Assembly (NCBI GenBank): GCA_019245275.1
Contig: JAFARW010000166.1
Location: 1-6,186, forward strand
Direction: 5' to 3'
Source: Vulcanimicrobiota bacterium
Lineage (GTDB): Bacteria > Vulcanimicrobiota > Vulcanimicrobiia > Vulcanimicrobiales > Vulcanimicrobiaceae
DNA: 6,186 bases
Part shown: positions 1 through 5,889 of the stretch, one piece after another
Layout: every line of letters begins with the position of its first letter
Numbering within the stretch: the first letter of the stretch is position 1
Notes under the pieces: model-generated
What the model was told of the DNA's origin: nothing
What the model saw: the letters and a program-made list of their open reading frames with translations, nothing else
The model's database searches: none
Program-made: the position numbers and the translations under genes

Positions 1-1131
1 GACGCTCGTCGTCTCTTCGCTGCTTAAAAACTTAGCGATCGGGCTGCGTATGCCGTCACGATCGAGCGCAATCCAGACGAGACCATTGGCGCCTTCTTGC
101 TTCGCCTCTTCGGTCAGCGCATCGAAATCGCGCCGGGAGAGCGCGGCCCCACCGGGATAGCGCAAACCGATCACGGCGCCGCCTTCCGAAGCGACTTGGT
201 CGCGAAACACTTTGAACTCCGAATTCGCGAAAGCCGGCGAGAGATCGGCAAGCTCGAGATCGAAACGCAGATCCGGTTTGTCCGAGCCGTAGCGAGCGAT
301 TGCGTCCGCGTGGCGCAGACGCGGAAACGGCAACGCGAGCGTTACTCCCAATGCGTCCTGCCAGACGTGGGCCATGCAGGCCTCCATTATGTCGAAGACA
401 TCCTCTTCGCCGACGAACGACATCTCAACATCGACCTGCGTAAACTCCGGTTGCCGGTCCGCGCGCTGATCTTCATCGCGCATGCACCGCGCGATCTGCA
501 TGTATTTCCCGAAGCCCGCGACCATCAAGAGCTGCTTGAGCACCTGAGGCGATTGAGGCAGCGCGTAAAACGACCCATGGTGCAGGCGACTCGGAACGAG
601 ATAGTCGCGCGCGCCTTCGGGCGTCGACTTGATCAGCATCGGAGTCTCGATCTCAACGAAGCCGCGCGCATCGAAGAAATCACGCATCGCTTTGACGATG
701 CGATGCCGCAACCGCAGGTTGCGCTGCATCCGCGGCCGGCGCAGATCGAGATAGCGGTACTCCATGCGTACGCTCTCGTCGATGTCTTCGTCGCCCCAGA
801 TCGGAAACGGGGGAACGAGTGCCCGGCTGTAGATCAGCAGTTGGTCGGCGACGATCTCGATTTCGCCCGTCGGCAGTTTTGCATTTTCGGTGCCGGCCGG
901 TCGCCGGCGAACCATTCCACGGACGCGCACGACGTCTTCATGCCGCAGCGTTTCCGCAGTTTCGAAGGCAGCGTGTTCGGGGTGAAAGACAACCTGCGTG
1001 ACTCCGGTGTGATCACGTACGTCGATGAAGATGAGACCGCCATGGTCACGCCGCCGGTTGACCCAACCATCGAGCTCAACACCCGCTCCCACGTCGGCGG
1101 CGCGTAATTCACCGCACGCTCGTCTGCTCAT
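1..1131 (-). CDS. aspS: Aspartyl-tRNA synthetase, N-terminal 377 residues (3' end beyond window)
   Basis: Class II aminoacyl-tRNA synthetase that activates aspartate with ATP and charges tRNA-Asp in the cytoplasm. The frame is open from the ATG at 1131 to the window edge; bacterial AspRS is about 580-600 residues, so roughly the last third is missing. Seen in order: an OB-fold anticodon-binding domain (about 1-105) with GWVNRRRDHGG at 22-32; the class II core from about 120, with YRYLDLRRP at 126-134, ETPML at 162-166, TPEGARDYLVPSR at 170-182 and QSPQ at 193-196; motif 2 with RDEDQRADRQPEFTQ at 218-232; YGSDKPDLR at 281-289; and the start of the GAD insertion domain, ending at SPIAKFL near 362-368. 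The start is firm: MSRRACGELR aligns with the E. coli N-terminus (MRTEYCGQLR). The ATG overlaps the stop of the upstream GT2 gene as ATGA, and only a weak purine stretch precedes it, so translation is probably coupled. His30 and Gly80 suggest a non-discriminating enzyme (inference). Confidence 0.97.
   Translation of the reverse strand, partial: MSRRACGELRAADVGAGVELDGWVNRRRDHGGLIFIDVRDHTGVTQVVFHPEHAAFETAETLRHEDVVRVRGMVRRRPAGTENAKLPTGEIEIVADQLLIYSRALVPPFPIWGDEDIDESVRMEYRYLDLRRPRMQRNLRLRHRIVKAMRDFFDARGFVEIETPMLIKSTPEGARDYLVPSRLHHGSFYALPQSPQVLKQLLMVAGFGKYMQIARCMRDEDQRADRQPEFTQVDVEMSFVGEEDVFDIMEACMAHVWQDALGVTLALPFPRLRHADAIARYGSDKPDLRFDLELADLSPAFANSEFKVFRDQVASEGGAVIGLRYPGGAALSRRDFDALTEEAKQEGANGLVWIALDRDGIRSPIAKFLSSEETTSV
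1128..1131 (-). other. ATGA stop-start overlap, GT2 to aspS
   Basis: The TGA of the GT2 gene (1130-1128) and the ATG of aspS (1131-1129) share bases. Such four-base overlaps usually mean that terminating ribosomes re-initiate on the next gene, which ties aspS output to the glycosyltransferase operon. No strong Shine-Dalgarno sequence lies upstream; the nearest purine run is AGAAAGACGG, a few bases before the ATG. Confidence 0.9.
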
Positions 1132-2030
1132 TGACCGTCTTTCTGCGCGAGCGCCGACTTGATACCTGAGACATAATGATATTGCTGCACGAGATTGCGC
1201 GCCAGCGCGGAACTCTCCGCCCGCTCGTCGAGATATTGCACGACGCGCGGCATCTTCTCAAAGAGGGAATGAATGCCGAGAGAAACCGGGGTCATGCCGA
1301 GGTTCGCCATGACGGCGAAGTCCGGGTGCTTGCGATAAAAGCGCACGGTCGAGCGCCCCGCAAGCTCCATCTTCGCTTTCTGGTCTTCATGCGGCACGTC
1401 TTGAAGATGGTAGTTAACGGCGCGCGGCTCGTAGCAGATTGCCACGCCTGCATGCTGCAGGCGATACCCCAACTCGAGATCCTCGTGACCGTAACCGGTG
1501 AAACTTTCGTCAAAGCAACCAACGCGCAAGAGGTCCGCACGGCGCACCGACGCGTTCCCGGTTAAGAAGTAAAGCCACGATAGTCGCTTGCGCCGCTCGG
1601 GATGGAGTGGCGCGCGCAATTCCGGATGATCACGCTTCATCCGATACTCGGCAAGCGAATGGGCTTGCACTTCCTGACCGACGACCGCGATATCACGTTG
1701 TCCGGTATGTCGTTCCAGGTGGCGTGTGAGCAGATCGCGTGACGCGATGATGTCGGAATCGTTGAAAACGACGATCTCTCCGGTTGCGGCTTCGATGCCT
1801 GCGTTTCGCGCCGCCGCGCGTCCCGAGTAACGGCCTGGAAGGTGACGTACGCTGCGTGCGACCGGCGCGATCGCTTCGAAGAACTCGGCCGTTCCATCGT
1901 TCGATTGCGAATCGGCGACGATGACCTCGTACCGGCTCGGATCGAGGTCTTGATCGAGCAATGAGGGGATCACGTACTCGAGCGTATCGAGGCGGTTGTA
2001 GGTTGGAATTACGACCGAGATATCAGGCAT
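1128..2030 (-). CDS. GT2-family glycosyltransferase (GT-A fold), 300 aa
   Basis: Predicted cytoplasmic, membrane-associated nucleotide-sugar-dependent glycosyltransferase. The N-terminal GT-A domain opens with ISVVIPTYNR (4-13), followed by EVIVADSQSNDGT (35-47), the conserved ARNAGI loop (74-79) and a metal-binding DSD at 91-93. Further along are TGNASV (157-162) and GHEDLELG (181-188), whose Glu-Asp pair is the expected catalytic-base region, as in the Glyco_transf_7C type. The C-terminal extension (about 205-300) carries YH at 207-208 and HPDF at 235-238, collinear with the GT2 at 3920-3018. No signal peptide or membrane segment is evident. I chose the ATG at 2030: the frame stays open further upstream, but that part lies inside the preceding GT9 gene and family similarity begins only at the chosen Met. 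A GGAGT lies 14 bases upstream, which is long for a ribosome site. Donor and acceptor are unknown; a surface-glycan role is inferred from the neighbours. Confidence 0.91.
   Translation of the reverse strand: MPDISVVIPTYNRLDTLEYVIPSLLDQDLDPSRYEVIVADSQSNDGTAEFFEAIAPVARSVRHLPGRYSGRAAARNAGIEAATGEIVVFNDSDIIASRDLLTRHLERHTGQRDIAVVGQEVQAHSLAEYRMKRDHPELRAPLHPERRKRLSWLYFLTGNASVRRADLLRVGCFDESFTGYGHEDLELGYRLQHAGVAICYEPRAVNYHLQDVPHEDQKAKMELAGRSTVRFYRKHPDFAVMANLGMTPVSLGIHSLFEKMPRVVQYLDERAESSALARNLVQQYHYVSGIKSALAQKDGQ
2023..2030 (-). other. Eight-base overlap, GT9 to GT2
   Basis: The GT2 ATG (2030-2028) begins before the GT9 stop TGA (2025-2023), reading ATGCCTGA in two frames. It is the longest overlap in the window. 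The nearest Shine-Dalgarno-like bases (GGAGT, complement of 2045-2049) are 14 bases from the ATG, so re-initiation by terminating ribosomes is the likelier route. Confidence 0.85.
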
Positions 2031-3018
2031 GAACTCGCTGCAAAACTCCGGCGACGCCGGCGACAATGTCCGCTCGCAACCGGTCGAGCTCCGCCGGAGT
2101 CTCATGCGCGGGCTTGCGCACGATCGCATGCGGAACACGATACGGCGCCCACTCCTGGGAGCTCAGATGAAAAAATCGGTCCTCGAAGGCGACTACAGTT
2201 GGTTTGCGCATTGCGCTGGCAACGTGCGTTGCCGCCGTGTCAACGGTCACCACGCAGCGAGCTCGTTCAAAGGCGGCCGCCCACTCAAAAAACGTCAGAT
2301 CGCCGACCACCGCATCGACGACGTTAGCGCGAGAAATGACGGCCGCCTGCGCTCGATGTTCCGCGGCATGGGTGACGACAACCGGCAACCCAAAGCGGTG
2401 CAATTCGCGCAAGAGCCCGATCGTGTTCTCGAGCGTGCTTCCATCACGCAGCCAATGGTCGGCAAGGTGGAACGTCAACGAGTTCGCCGGCAGATGGGCC
2501 ACCGCGTGGCGATCGCGATCGACGATGTCGATCCGAAGATCGTCGACGCGCCGCGTTGCGCCTGCGCGTGCAACGAGGTCGAGCAGCTCTTCGACCTCAT
2601 GACGGACGGGACGCAGCGGATTGCGATCGACCAGCAGCGGATCCGCTTGCGATAGCGCCAGATCCGTCAGATACATGCGCCCCGTCAAGCGCGCAAAATA
2701 CCGTCGGACATAGGTGTAGCCGATCCTGATCGGCGCGCGCGTTGCCCCGACGATCGCAAAGTCGGCCGCGCGGGGCGCGAGCGCAATTGCCAGGTCAACC
2801 TTTCCGCGAAACTCAGAACCAAGCGTCGACGGTCGCTCGGAATTTCGAATCGAGCGAACCTCATCGAGGTTCGGATTGCGTTCGACGGCGACGCGATTGT
2901 ATGCGCTCGTTACGATCGTCACGCGCGCATCCGGAAAGGAAGCGCGCACGGTCGCAATCGCCGGCGTGCTCAAGATCAAGTCTCCGATTCGATCCGTGCG
3001 CGAGAGGAGGATGTGCAC
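2023..3018 (-). CDS. GT9-family (heptosyltransferase-like) glycosyltransferase, 331 aa
   Basis: GT-B fold transferase of the ADP-heptose:LPS heptosyltransferase superfamily. The N-terminal Rossmann half starts at once with HILLSRTDRIGDLILSTPAI (2-21), including the loop RIGD at 10-13; RPVRHEVEELLDL (136-148) matches the helix that leads into the second domain. The C-terminal half carries VDTAATHVASA (259-269), the equivalent of the family's DSG-x-x-H-x-A donor-site motif, with Asp260 and His265 kept but Gly replaced by Ala. The usual Lys-x-Trp segment is represented by ADHWL (186-190), with His in place of Lys, so an ADP-heptose donor is uncertain. The start is GTG at 3018, overlapping the upstream TAG by one base (TAGTG). 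The frame is open for 53 more codons upstream, but these are Arg/Ala-rich shadow sequence inside the GT2 gene. No Shine-Dalgarno sequence is visible, so translation is probably coupled. Expected role: a sugar-adding step in LPS-core or similar glycan assembly. Confidence 0.89.
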   Translation of the reverse strand: MHILLSRTDRIGDLILSTPAIATVRASFPDARVTIVTSAYNRVAVERNPNLDEVRSIRNSERPSTLGSEFRGKVDLAIALAPRAADFAIVGATRAPIRIGYTYVRRYFARLTGRMYLTDLALSQADPLLVDRNPLRPVRHEVEELLDLVARAGATRRVDDLRIDIVDRDRHAVAHLPANSLTFHLADHWLRDGSTLENTIGLLRELHRFGLPVVVTHAAEHRAQAAVISRANVVDAVVGDLTFFEWAAAFERARCVVTVDTAATHVASAMRKPTVVAFEDRFFHLSSQEWAPYRVPHAIVRKPAHETPAELDRLRADIVAGVAGVLQRVHA

Positions 3019-3020
3019 TA
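3016..3020 (-). other. TAGTG stop-start overlap, GT2 to GT9
   Basis: The TAG stop (3020-3018) shares its final G with the GTG start (3018-3016). No purine-rich ribosome site lies in the 30 bases upstream, which supports re-initiation. The GTG sits exactly one codon before the first Rossmann beta-strand, which makes this start convincing. Confidence 0.85.
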
Positions 3021-3920
3021 AGTTTGGCGCGTGCGCGCGCGTTCGAGTTCTTCGAAGTACGCGTCGGCCGCGAGCCGCTTTGCGAACCAGTGCCGCGCGC
3101 CGGTCAGGGGCTGCTCGGGCGCCGCATCTCGCAGCACGCGATTGAAGTAGCGCGCGGCTCCGATGCCGCGGATCCACTTATGCAGCAAGCGTTGAGCGAC
3201 TGTGTTCCCAGTTGCCAGACGAGCGCGCCAAAGTGGATGAATCGCCTCGAGCTGTACCGCGGTGCGCGCCTGGGCGCGCGCCTGCCGAATCATCCGCGGC
3301 ACGTCTCCGCTCCGCGGCGGCGGCTTAAAATGAAACGCGATCGCGTAAGGGTTCAGGATCGACCGCAGACCCCGCGCTCGCAGCCGCAATCCGACATCGA
3401 TGTCTTCCCAGCCATACTCTGCGAAGTTTTCGTTGAAGCCGCCGATCTCGCGCAGCGTAGCAAGCGGCACCGAGACATTGCTCGTCCAAAAAAAGTTGCC
3501 GCTGTAGTTGCGCCAGCTATAGATCGGCGGCGGCAGCTCGTCAAAGTTCTCCGCGTTGATCACGGCTCCGCGAACAATATCGTGTGGGTGCTCGGCCTGC
3601 GACCGCAGATGCTCGCCCACAAACGACGGCACCGGCAACACGTCATCATCAATGAAGATGATCCGCTCGCCGCGCGCAGCAGCAATGCCGGCATTGCGAC
3701 CCCGCGCCAAGCCGGAATTTTCTTGATTGATCACGGTGAACGGCACGGTCGCCGTTGCGCGCACGCGTTCGATCACCTCAAGCGTTTCATCAGTCGACCC
3801 ATCGTTGACCAGGACAACTTCGTAGACATCGTGCCCGACCGTCTGCTCGAAGCAGCCTTCAAGTACGCGTTCGAGCAGTCGCGCCCGGTTGAAAGTGCAG
3901 AGCTGAATCGTTGCGCGCAT
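3018..3920 (-). CDS. GT2-family glycosyltransferase (GT-A fold), 300 aa
   Basis: Nucleotide-sugar-dependent glycosyltransferase, cytoplasmic or peripheral on the inner membrane. Residues 4-12 (TIQLCTFNR) form the first strand and TxNR motif; EVVLVNDGSTDET (34-46) is the classic GT2 nucleotide site; NSGLARGRNAGI (68-79) precedes a perfect DDD at 91-93 for metal binding. TSNVSV (146-151) and YGWEDIDVGLRL (169-180) form the acceptor and catalytic-base region. The C-terminal extension has HFKPP (197-201) and RARLATG (232-238), both also found at matching spacing in the partial GT2 at the right edge of the window, so the two are close paralogues. The length (300 aa) and the DxD position equal those of the GT2 at 2030-1128. 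The ATG at 3920 shares its A with the preceding TGA (TGATG); the long open frame upstream is a shadow of the GT9 gene. The sugar specificity cannot be read from sequence. Confidence 0.93.
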   Translation of the reverse strand: MRATIQLCTFNRARLLERVLEGCFEQTVGHDVYEVVLVNDGSTDETLEVIERVRATATVPFTVINQENSGLARGRNAGIAAARGERIIFIDDDVLPVPSFVGEHLRSQAEHPHDIVRGAVINAENFDELPPPIYSWRNYSGNFFWTSNVSVPLATLREIGGFNENFAEYGWEDIDVGLRLRARGLRSILNPYAIAFHFKPPPRSGDVPRMIRQARAQARTAVQLEAIHPLWRARLATGNTVAQRLLHKWIRGIGAARYFNRVLRDAAPEQPLTGARHWFAKRLAADAYFEELERARTRQT

Positions 3921-3922
3921 CA
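3918..3922 (-). other. TGATG stop-start overlap, GT9 to GT2
   Basis: The TGA stop (3922-3920) shares its A with the ATG start (3920-3918). The upstream bases are GC-rich without a recognisable Shine-Dalgarno sequence, so this is probably a translational-coupling junction. Confidence 0.88.
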
Positions 3923-4927
3923 GGCCGCAGCCGCGCGGAGACTTTTCAGCGCTGCAAGAACGCGCGGTACGTCGAGATTTGCAATACAGAGATAATCCGG
4001 GCAAGTCTCGATTCGCTCGCGTGGGCGGCATCGAAAACTCGCGCGCACGACGGACACGTGCCTTCCAAGCGGGGCCCAGCGATCCGGGAAGTCGCATTGC
4101 AGCGGAAAGATGCCGACGGTCGGCGTTCCGACCGCCGCTGCGACGTGCATCGGCCCGCTGTGCATGACGATGAAGAATGAACTTCGCTTCGCAATCGACG
4201 CGAACGCTCCGATGGATGTTTGACCTGCAAGGCTTGTTGCGCCCGTCGCCTCGGCGAGCGATTCTCCGATCGCGACGTCGGAGGGCGAACCACTGATGAG
4301 GATGCGCTCGGGAAATCGCGCTTGCAGCGTTTCGATTAGCGCCTTCCAACCCTCGAGCGGCCAATACGGACGCCTTGCCGTCGCGGCGCACGTGACGTGC
4401 ACGATGCCGAAGGGTGAACGCAAGCCGCGACGCGCGACCATCTCATCGGCCGCCTGCTCATCGGCGGGCGTCGTTTCAAAACGCGGATAAGGATCGTCGG
4501 TATCGCAACCGATGGCGCGCGGATAGTCGAGCAAGATCTGCGACCAATGCGACATCACGTCGCCCCGCTCGCTGCGTACGACGACTCGATGTGTGAACAA
4601 TCTTGAATACAGGCGCTGCGCTTGACCGACGCGTACCGGAATACGCGCGAGAAATGGGATCTGCGCGGTTCGGCGCGTCGCCCACGTCACGATGGCCGCG
4701 TCGTACCTTCGCTCTCGCAGACGGTCGGCGATTGGTGTGACCGAATCACCGTCGTCGACGAGAACCGCGTCGATATCCGGAACGTGTTCGAGCGCGTCGC
4801 GATGTCCGGGCAGCGTCAATGCGTCGACGCGCGCGAACTTCTTGTGCAGCGCGCGCGCACACAGTGAGGCGAGCAGCGAATCACCGATGCCGCCGCCCGC
4901 GCAGATGACTACCGCCGCGCTGCTCAA
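3920..4927 (-). CDS. GT9-family (heptosyltransferase-like) glycosyltransferase, 335 aa, TTG start
   Basis: The most canonical of the three GT9 proteins: a GT-B fold transferase expected to add a sugar to an LPS-core-type acceptor at the cytoplasmic face of the inner membrane. VVICAGGGIGDSLLASL (6-22) is the first strand and Gly-rich loop; MSHWSQILLDY (125-135) is the linker helix; GIVHVTCAATARRPYWP (174-190) corresponds to the donor-domain strand and Lys/Trp region; ILISGSPSD (209-217) follows; SGPMHVAAAVGTPTVGIF (257-274) is the signature donor-site motif. The residue before SGPMH, normally Asp, is His256 here. A tail with Cys300, Cys309 and Cys314 resembles a Cys-rich tail that I recall from other GT9 proteins. 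The start: TTG at 4927, overlapping the previous stop as TTGA, with GAGGA 12 bases upstream. No ATG or GTG lies between that junction and the first strand; the ATG at 5029 would add 34 non-conserved residues inside the neighbour. Confidence 0.93.
   Translation of the reverse strand: MSSAAVVICAGGGIGDSLLASLCARALHKKFARVDALTLPGHRDALEHVPDIDAVLVDDGDSVTPIADRLRERRYDAAIVTWATRRTAQIPFLARIPVRVGQAQRLYSRLFTHRVVVRSERGDVMSHWSQILLDYPRAIGCDTDDPYPRFETTPADEQAADEMVARRGLRSPFGIVHVTCAATARRPYWPLEGWKALIETLQARFPERILISGSPSDVAIGESLAEATGATSLAGQTSIGAFASIAKRSSFFIVMHSGPMHVAAAVGTPTVGIFPLQCDFPDRWAPLGRHVSVVRASFRCRPRERIETCPDYLCIANLDVPRVLAALKSLRAAAA
4924..4927 (-). other. TTGA stop-start overlap, GT9 to GT9
   Basis: The TGA of the upstream GT9 (4926-4924) overlaps a TTG start (4927-4925) of the next GT9. 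The codon lies six residues before the first Rossmann strand and is the only usual start codon close to it. A GAGGA (complement of 4940-4944) precedes it with 12 bases between, somewhat longer than ideal. Another in-frame TTG at 4939 abuts the GAGGA and is less likely. Confidence 0.75.
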
Positions 4928-5889
4928 CGCGTTCGCCAATCCTCGAGCAGCAGCTGCGCAAAGTTTTGCGTACCGTCGCGGTCGGCCGGAAAGGGCCGGA
5001 CAACGTTTCGCCCGCACCACGGCGACCAACGCGCGGCTTGCAGCTCGAACTGATCAGACTCAAAGATATCCGTGCAGTCGATCGCGAGCATGCCGGCCAG
5101 ATGTGCGGCTCCGGTGTCGGGCGTGATCACGTACGGCGCTGCGGCGATCGCCATCTTCCATTCCTTCACCGTGTCAAAGTAACGCATTCGCAGGCCGGCC
5201 GGCTTGCCGATCAGCTCCCCGAGCGTCCCTTCTTCCGCGGAGCAAAACCCTTCAAAGGGCTGCGCCGCACTAAGCTGCGCAAACCAATGCCGTACGAGAT
5301 CCGGATCGCGCCGGCGCGACAACCACTTGCGCGTCACTTGCACCGCTGGAACGTTGTTACGCAGCACCGGCCCTTCGACCAGCAACTCTGCAAAGATCTG
5401 CGGATCGCGAGACGGCCGCGGCTCCGCGTACAGCGAGCGTCCCAAATCATACATGACGTCGACCTCATGGCGCGGGTGCAGCGGATGCGCGGGCCGGTAA
5501 ATCGCCGTCGTCAGTTGGCGGCGGGCCCAAAACGATTTGAGCGGCTTCTGCAGTCCGTTGTGAAAGCCGCGCCGGTCCGGGATCCCGGCCCGCCGTGCAA
5601 AGACGTATGCAGCCGGCTCCTCCGATGCGATCAGCGCAACGTCGTACCGCTGCGCGCACGCTTCCGGCAGTGCACGACTCCAGGTTTCCCGCGTGTATCC
5701 ATGTTTCGGCCACGGAATGCGTTCGACAACGTGAACGTGCTCGAACGTCTTGTGAGCGAACGCGTCCGCATTTCTAGTCGTGAGCAGAGCGCTGACAGAG
5801 TGCCCGGCTGCACGCAACGATGCAACCAGCGGCACGCAAGCTAAGGCGTCGCCTATCCCGTCAACCCGTATGAGCAGGATGCGGCTTAT
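4924..5889 (-). CDS. GT9-family (heptosyltransferase-like) glycosyltransferase, 321 aa, apparent ATA start
   Basis: GT-B fold transferase of the heptosyltransferase superfamily. Read from 5889 the protein opens SRILLIRVDGIGDALACVP (2-20), the standard GT9 first strand and GIGD loop (11-14). RHEVDVMYDLG near 140-150 is the linker helix; TRKWL (186-190) stands at the Lys/Trp donor-phosphate region; PDTGAAHLAG (257-266) is the donor-site motif, with Asp258 and His263 kept. The C-terminus ends in NFAQLLLEDWRTR. The first usual start codon, GTG at 5835, would delete 18 residues including the Gly-rich loop and so cannot give a normal enzyme. Upstream of it the frame holds no ATG, GTG or TTG before an in-frame TGA near 5912. 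I placed the start at the ATA (5889-5887), which overlaps the previous TAA as ATAA, mirroring the ATGA and TTGA junctions elsewhere. Other options are a CTG at 5877, an ATT just after the TGA, or a sequence error. The family is confident; the start is not. Confidence 0.87.
   Translation of the reverse strand: MSRILLIRVDGIGDALACVPLVASLRAAGHSVSALLTTRNADAFAHKTFEHVHVVERIPWPKHGYTRETWSRALPEACAQRYDVALIASEEPAAYVFARRAGIPDRRGFHNGLQKPLKSFWARRQLTTAIYRPAHPLHPRHEVDVMYDLGRSLYAEPRPSRDPQIFAELLVEGPVLRNNVPAVQVTRKWLSRRRDPDLVRHWFAQLSAAQPFEGFCSAEEGTLGELIGKPAGLRMRYFDTVKEWKMAIAAAPYVITPDTGAAHLAGMLAIDCTDIFESDQFELQAARWSPWCGRNVVRPFPADRDGTQNFAQLLLEDWRTR
4940..4944 (-). promoter_or_regulatory. Possible ribosome-binding site for the TTG-started GT9
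   Basis: GAGGA on the minus strand lies 12 bases ahead of the TTG at 4927. It is the best Shine-Dalgarno-like match among the junctions in this window, but the spacing is long and it sits within the preceding coding sequence, so it may be chance. Confidence 0.35.
5886..5889 (-). other. ATAA stop-start overlap with non-standard start codon
   Basis: The TAA of the partial GT2 (5888-5886) overlaps an ATA (5889-5887) that is in frame with the GT9 and sits two codons before its first strand. If the base at 5887 (minus strand) were G rather than A, the junction would read ATGA, giving the GT9 an ordinary ATG and the GT2 an ordinary TGA. Confidence 0.55.

Noticed and set aside
97..1107. 336-codon open frame on the plus strand
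   Set aside because: It lies fully antisense to aspS, whose motifs are unmistakable. Its product is rich in Arg, His and Asp without domain-like pattern; long antisense frames are expected in GC-rich coding DNA.
1100..1180. Possible promoter or terminator between the GT2 and aspS
   Set aside because: There is no intergenic space, and I found no clear hairpin with a T-run or -35/-10 pair at the junction.
3027..3042. Alternating purine-pyrimidine tract of 16 bases, possible Z-DNA
   Set aside because: It encodes the Arg/Ala/Thr-rich end of the GT2 in GC-rich codons; similar GCGC runs occur throughout the window, so chance is sufficient.
3255..3290. Short direct repeat containing GCGCGCCTG
   Set aside because: It corresponds to the coding repeat QARAQAR in the GT2 tail; only two imperfect copies, with no sign of a mobile element or regulatory site.
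2742..3995. 417-codon open frame on the plus strand
   Set aside because: It runs antisense across the GT9 and GT2 genes, shows no recognisable motif, is Arg/Ala/Ser-rich, and spans a gene junction that is well explained on the other strand.
3921..4391. N-terminal extension of the GT2 open frame, about 157 residues
   Set aside because: It overlaps the GT9 coding region in another frame and consists of Arg-rich sequence. GT2 similarity begins precisely at the ATG at 3920, which also forms the TGATG junction.
4966..5844. 292-codon open frame on the plus strand
   Set aside because: Antisense shadow of the GT9 at 5889-4924; composition is typical of a reversed GC-rich gene and no ribosome site or family motif is seen.
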